9,402 bases of DNA, taken from positions 1 to 9,402 of the forward strand of contig DASQ01000022.1 in NCBI GenBank assembly GCA_002503885.1, read 5' to 3'. Shown piece after piece: positions 6,569-9,402 of the stretch. The notes beneath the pieces were generated by a model. The model was not told where the DNA came from and did no database searches. It saw only the letters and a list, made by a program, of their open reading frames with translations. Every line of letters begins with the position of its first letter. The stretch's first letter is position 1. Position numbers and translations under genes: made by a program. Origin of the DNA: Methanoculleus marisnigri (GTDB lineage: Archaea; Halobacteriota; Methanomicrobia; Methanomicrobiales; Methanoculleaceae).

Positions 6569-7576
6569 TCAGGTCTCCTCTCCTACGGTATAGTTGATGA
6601 CGCTCTCAGAAATATCCCCGGAATACTCTCCGATCCGCCGGATACTCTCTGCGATCTGCCCTGTTGGGATCGCCGCCACCGCCTCGAACCGGAGCATCCG
6701 GGCAGTGATATCCCGGGTCATCTCCTCAAGGTCGCGCACCCTCTGGAGTGTCGCGTTTGCCTTCTTGATATCGCTCGTGTAAAACGCCTCCATGCTCCAC
6801 GAGAAGATCTCCAGGGCAAGCGCGCTCGCCTTTTCCATGAGGTCGAGCGTCGCCGCTTCGGCCTCGCGGTCGATCAGGGCAAGAGCGTTCTGCGCCACCC
6901 GGGTAGTGTGGTCGGCTATCCGCTCGATGATCCCGCTGACCTGGAAGTAGTACGCCGCCCGGGTTACCGTGATGTCCATCCGGCGCGAGAGGGCGGCATC
7001 GATCATGATGAGGTTATTCTGCCGCGCAACGAGCCAGTGCAGCCGGTCCACTTCCGTCTTCCGCACGACGGCATTCCCGGCAAGAGCCGCATCGCGTCCC
7101 CGTACGGCGGCCATGGCATCCTGCTGCATACCCCGCGCTAAGAGATGCATCCGCCTGATGATGTTCTCAAACGGCATCTCCACGGGGTTGAGGAGATCCT
7201 TGATGGTTATCGTGGTGTCCGTCTCGCCGACCACTTCCTGCCCGATCGCCATCTGCGTGAACTCCCGGACCAGCTGCAGGACGAACGGCGGCAGCCTTCC
7301 TCTCGATTCAAGGCGGATGGCCGTGAACCCGGCGATGTATGCCCCGACGAGGAGGCGAAGCAGGTAGGTGCGGTCCGTCGCGGCACCGACTTCGAAGACC
7401 CGGGTCCGGTGAGTCGACTCCCCGCTGATCTTTGGGGTGATCAGGAGCGAACCGTCAGGCTGTACTATCAGTCCCACCGGGTCGTTCTTCTGGATGTTTG
7501 CGGACTTGATCCACTGTTTCGGCAGGGATACGATGTACGACGAGCCCCCGGTGATCTGAACCTTTCTGATCTCCAT
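6569..7576 (-). CDS. AbrB-PhoU fusion phosphate-uptake regulator
   Basis: A 335-residue archaeal PhoU-family regulator. Residues 1-49 form a SpoVT/AbrB-type swapped-hairpin DNA-binding domain (EIRKVQITGGSSYIVSLPKQW, then DPVGLIVQPDGSLLITP). A linking alpha/beta segment (55-128) leads to two PhoU three-helix repeats at about 132-235 and 240-330. Each repeat carries the metal-binding-type helix pattern: IIERIADHTTRVAQ (216-229) and SIRRIGEYSGDISES (311-325). PhoU proteins link phosphate status to transport and gene expression; the archaeal AbrB fusions are thought to bind DNA directly. No pst transporter genes or sensor kinase are in the window, and the adjacent permease is the obvious candidate target. 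It has its own TATA box. The ATG at 7574 lacks a ribosome site but starts exactly at the AbrB domain. Confidence 0.92.
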   Translation of the reverse strand: MEIRKVQITGGSSYIVSLPKQWIKSANIQKNDPVGLIVQPDGSLLITPKISGESTHRTRVFEVGAATDRTYLLRLLVGAYIAGFTAIRLESRGRLPPFVLQLVREFTQMAIGQEVVGETDTTITIKDLLNPVEMPFENIIRRMHLLARGMQQDAMAAVRGRDAALAGNAVVRKTEVDRLHWLVARQNNLIMIDAALSRRMDITVTRAAYYFQVSGIIERIADHTTRVAQNALALIDREAEAATLDLMEKASALALEIFSWSMEAFYTSDIKKANATLQRVRDLEEMTRDITARMLRFEAVAAIPTGQIAESIRRIGEYSGDISESVINYTVGEET

Positions 7577-7602
7577 GAATTGACACGCTTTTGTGCCGGG
7601 AG

Positions 7603-7632
7603 GGTATATGCATTCTCGGTTATATATATTTC
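7603..7632 (-). promoter_or_regulatory. TATA promoter of the AbrB-PhoU gene
   Basis: Minus-strand GAAATATATATAACC (7618-7632) is the strongest TATA-like run in the window and predicts a start near 7599 with a 22-base leader lacking a ribosome site. A second element, GCATATACC (7604-7612 region), would give a nearly leaderless transcript. Either fits; the AbrB domain of the product could act here for autoregulation, but no operator repeat was identified. Confidence 0.6.
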
Positions 7633-7720
7633 ATCGAATTTTATCGGAGGACAATATACCCCTATAATCGCCTACAACGACACCTATTCGCACGGCAAGC
7701 ATGGGCCGGGTGAGGGATAG

Positions 7721-7737
7721 GCGACCGGGGTGGTCGC
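7721..7737 (-). terminator. Hairpin just after the DUF389 gene
   Basis: GCGACC (7721-7726) and GGTCGC (7732-7737) form a perfect 6-bp stem with a 5-base loop, beginning a few bases after the DUF389 stop codon. There is no T-run directly after it on the minus strand, so it is only a possible terminator or 3' stabilising hairpin. Confidence 0.35.
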
Positions 7738-7740
7738 ACG

Positions 7741-8715
7741 CTAATTCCACATCAGCCACGAGATCCAGAGAAGCAGGACGATCAGCAGCACGATCAGTGC
7801 GACCGACCAGGTCATATATCGTTTTGCGATGGTCTGACCGCGGGTATCCCGGGGTTTGATCTTCAGCACGGTCACGGCGACGAGCGCCCCGGCTATCAGT
7901 CCGACAACCTGCCCGGCCACCAGCAGCGCAGTAGTGATCAGGCTCATGGGCTGGAGCACCAGAACAAGGCCGGCCACCACCGTCGGCGGGATGATGGCGG
8001 CAGCGATGGCGACGCCGGCGATCACCTCCGAAGTGCCCCGGTTGAACGCCACCACCGCTGCAAATCCGAGGAGCACCGCCATTATCGTATAGATGGGGTT
8101 CACCACGAGGCGTATGGCAATCTCGTCGGTCAATCCGAGCGGCATGACGATATTGATGAGAAAGGTGGCGATTGCGGAGAGGACGAAGACACCCAGGAGC
8201 AGCGCCGCCAGCACGCCGAGGCAACGCAGGGCGTTCTCGATCCTGCCGAGAGCGGCATAGACGGAGAACCCGTAGATCGGGCCCATGATCGGGGAGAGGA
8301 GCATCGCCCCGATGATGATCGTCTGGTTGTCGAGGAGCAGGCCGGAGAGGGCCACCAGTCCGGCGATGGACGTCAACGATAATTTTTCGAGATCGAGTTC
8401 CCCGTAACCCTTAACCGTGCCGAGCAGTTTCTCGACCGGCGTCTTCTCTTCTTTTTTCTCGACCTTCTTCTCAGCACGCTTCAGGAGCGATGAGATGACG
8501 AACTCCGGTGTCGATACCTCGATCATGTTCTCGTTGTACCGCAGGTCCAGCACGCCCTGGATCTTCTCGATCAGGTCGTCAAGGTTCTCTTCCGGCGTGT
8601 ATACGATAATCTCATAAACGTCCTGCACGAGCGATATCGTGTAGTGAAGGCCTTCGAGAGTCTCTTCTACCTGTTTGTGCCCGTCTTCCCGGACGTGTAC
8701 CACGATCTTTTTCAT
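7741..8715 (-). CDS. DUF389 (TIGR00341-type) membrane protein
   Basis: A 324-residue membrane protein of the widespread, uncharacterised DUF389 family. An N-terminal soluble alpha/beta domain (1-75, ferredoxin-like in pattern) and a highly charged Lys/Glu linker (78-97) precede about six membrane helices (113-128, 133-155, 165-192, 205-224, 230-255, 259-285) plus a C-terminal one at 302-322. The family signature LLDNQTIIIGAMLLSPIMGP (127-146) and the AIAAAIIPP segment (236-244) are intact. Molecular function is unknown; the pairing of a small regulatory-looking domain with a compact membrane core suggests a transporter or channel. The ATG follows a weak GGAT site. The thioredoxin gene ends 64 bases upstream with no promoter properly spaced between them, so the two are probably cotranscribed. 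Confidence 0.9.
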   Translation of the reverse strand: MKKIVVHVREDGHKQVEETLEGLHYTISLVQDVYEIIVYTPEENLDDLIEKIQGVLDLRYNENMIEVSTPEFVISSLLKRAEKKVEKKEEKTPVEKLLGTVKGYGELDLEKLSLTSIAGLVALSGLLLDNQTIIIGAMLLSPIMGPIYGFSVYAALGRIENALRCLGVLAALLLGVFVLSAIATFLINIVMPLGLTDEIAIRLVVNPIYTIMAVLLGFAAVVAFNRGTSEVIAGVAIAAAIIPPTVVAGLVLVLQPMSLITTALLVAGQVVGLIAGALVAVTVLKIKPRDTRGQTIAKRYMTWSVALIVLLIVLLLWISWLMWN

Positions 8716-8779
8716 GATCCGAAACCATATTTCGCCGGCATGAGCCTCCGGTCAGCCGGTCCGCACTCTGGCCTCGGGG

Positions 8780-9169
8780 TCATGCGTAGCCGCTGATCTC
8801 GTAGTCGATGGCCGTGGAACTCCTGACGCACTCTTCGCCATGCGCGAGGAGGTCCTCGATCCTCTTCTCGATCATCGCCGGGTAGACCGCTCCCACGAGT
8901 TCCTCAAAGGGCCGGCCCGAGCAGAAGAACTTGAAGGTCGGCGCGCCCTGGACGCCGTATCGCTCGGCGATCCACCTGTTCTCCTCGATGTTCAGCCTTG
9001 CAAAGAGGAGCACCTCGCCGTAGCGCTCCGCAAACGTACGGAAGTACGGCTCCATTGTCTGGCAGTGCGGGCAGCCCGGGCTGTAGAACATCACCACAGC
9101 CGGCCTCGTCCCTTTCTCGACGACACTCTCCCAGTCCAGGGCCGTGACCTCGACAACAGTAGCGTTCAT
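8780..9169 (-). CDS. Thioredoxin with CPHC active site
   Basis: A 129-residue thioredoxin-family protein. Order of features: strand VVMFYSP (25-31), active site GCPHC (C33, C36), helix with MEPYFRTFAERYG (39-51), strand VLLFARLNIEEN (53-64), cis-proline at GAPT (P77) and the last strand over FKFFCSGRPF (79-88). CPHC is the DsbA-like dipeptide and tends to make the disulfide more oxidising than classical CGPC, but with no signal peptide the protein should be cytosolic and act as a reductant or disulfide carrier. There is an extra cysteine (C83) and a tail of about 20 residues (ECVRSSTAIDYEISGYA) with C113 that ordinary thioredoxins lack. No ribosome site precedes the ATG and the TATA lies about 28 bases upstream, so translation is probably leaderless. 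It is likely the first gene of a unit with DUF389. Confidence 0.9.
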   Translation of the reverse strand: MNATVVEVTALDWESVVEKGTRPAVVMFYSPGCPHCQTMEPYFRTFAERYGEVLLFARLNIEENRWIAERYGVQGAPTFKFFCSGRPFEELVGAVYPAMIEKRIEDLLAHGEECVRSSTAIDYEISGYA

Positions 9170-9192
9170 CTGAATGATATAACGGTGATGGG

Positions 9193-9202
9193 AAATTTAA
9201 GT
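9193..9202 (-). promoter_or_regulatory. TATA box of the thioredoxin gene
   Basis: Minus-strand ACTTAAATTT, centred near 9198, predicts a transcript start around 9171-9172, two or three bases before the ATG at 9169. A second AT-rich element, GTTATATC (9176-9183), lies too close to the start codon to be the TATA box. Confidence 0.5.
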
Positions 9203-9303
9203 TTTTCCGAGAACGGCAGGAGAGAAACGACGATCCGGCACCGGCTCTCCGTCCCGGGGGCAGGGTAGCCGGGAAGGGGCTGCTGGAGAAACCGGTGGGA
9301 CGG

Positions 9304-9402
9304 CGTCAACTACCCCCCGCTAACGCAGGGGGCTTGCAGCGGGGGCCCCTTGTGGGGCACAGGGCTGCAATGTGATCGGTGCGAAGGTTGACGGTTCAAA
9401 AG
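9304..9402 (+). ncRNA. Structured element resembling IS200/IS605 right end / TnpB omega RNA (reaches window edge)
   Basis: A nested set of perfect helices covers this span. An outer 7-bp stem pairs CGTCAAC (9304-9310) with GTTGACG (9387-9393). Inside it, hairpin 1 is CCCCC-GC (9314-9320), loop TAAC, GC-A-GGGGG (9325-9332, one bulged A). Hairpin 2 has an outer stem GCAGC (9336-9340)/GCTGC (9364-9368) and an inner stem GCCCC (9345-9349)/GGGGC (9354-9358) with loop TTGT. The core CAACTACC-(C-rich stem)-GGGGGCTTG is, from memory, typical of sequence just after tnpB genes in archaeal IS1341-like elements, where the right end encodes the guide RNA scaffold. TTCAA at 9395-9399 could be the element's terminal motif. 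A further stem (CCGGCT 9241-9246 / AGCCGG 9267-9272) suggests the structure may begin earlier. No tnpB or tnpA remnant is recognisable upstream, so this is a solo copy, or the tnpB lies beyond the window. The structure is seen; the identity is inference. Confidence 0.55.

Noticed and set aside
5462..7141. A 559-codon plus-strand open frame
   Set aside because: It is antisense to the permease and PhoU-like genes, and its Asp/Glu/Arg-rich composition is what an antisense frame of a GC-rich hydrophobic protein gives.
7668..7724. Inverted repeat TCGCCTA (7668-7674) / TAGGCGA (7718-7724) as an operator
   Set aside because: Only 7 bp with a 43-base gap, and its right arm is shared with the better local hairpin at 7721-7737; too weak to call.
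9201..9300. A decayed 3' end of tnpB before the structured element
   Set aside because: Short open stretches exist in this span, but none shows the zinc-finger or RuvC motifs of TnpB, so no remnant can be claimed.

Overview
The window reads as a gene-dense, GC-rich stretch of archaeal chromosome, most likely from a methanogenic euryarchaeon of the Methanomicrobiales (Methanoculleus-like). The grounds are AT-rich TATA boxes about 25 bases before the inferred transcript starts, GGAGG-type ribosome binding sites on some genes and apparently leaderless starts on others, short U-tracts after stop codons, an AbrB-PhoU fusion regulator, a COG1341-type polynucleotide kinase and a DUF389 membrane protein. 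The genus is an inference from overall likeness. Ten protein genes fill the window. No tRNA, rRNA or CRISPR array was seen. || Left part (1-2713): a YfcE/MJ0936-type metallophosphoesterase (+) converges on a secreted, proline-rich protein with a DUF4352-like C-terminal domain (-). That gene ends in a hairpin terminator whose loop holds its own stop codon. A 331-base intergenic stretch with two promoters and one stem-loop separates it from a small flavin-binding (pyridoxamine 5'-phosphate oxidase-like) protein (+). || Middle (2780-5242): an exported four-helix membrane protein (+) is split by an apparent single-base frameshift near 2951-2960. It abuts, tail to tail with one base between, a thioredoxin-fold protein resembling mitochondrial Atp10 (-). 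That gene and a Clp1/Grc3-like polynucleotide 5'-kinase (+) diverge from one shared TATA element at 4316-4324. || Right part (5243-9169, all minus): in transcription order these are a CPHC thioredoxin, a DUF389 membrane protein, an AbrB-PhoU regulator and an ArsB/NhaD/SLC13-type anion permease. Thioredoxin and DUF389 are 64 bases apart and probably cotranscribed. The regulator has its own strong TATA box and lies 72 bases upstream of the permease, which suggests (inference) that the permease carries phosphate or a similar oxyanion. || Far right end (9304-9402): a compact, highly structured non-coding element resembles the right end and guide-RNA scaffold (omega RNA) of IS200/IS605-IS1341 TnpB elements, with no tnpB gene beside it in the window. 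It is the most interesting signal here.
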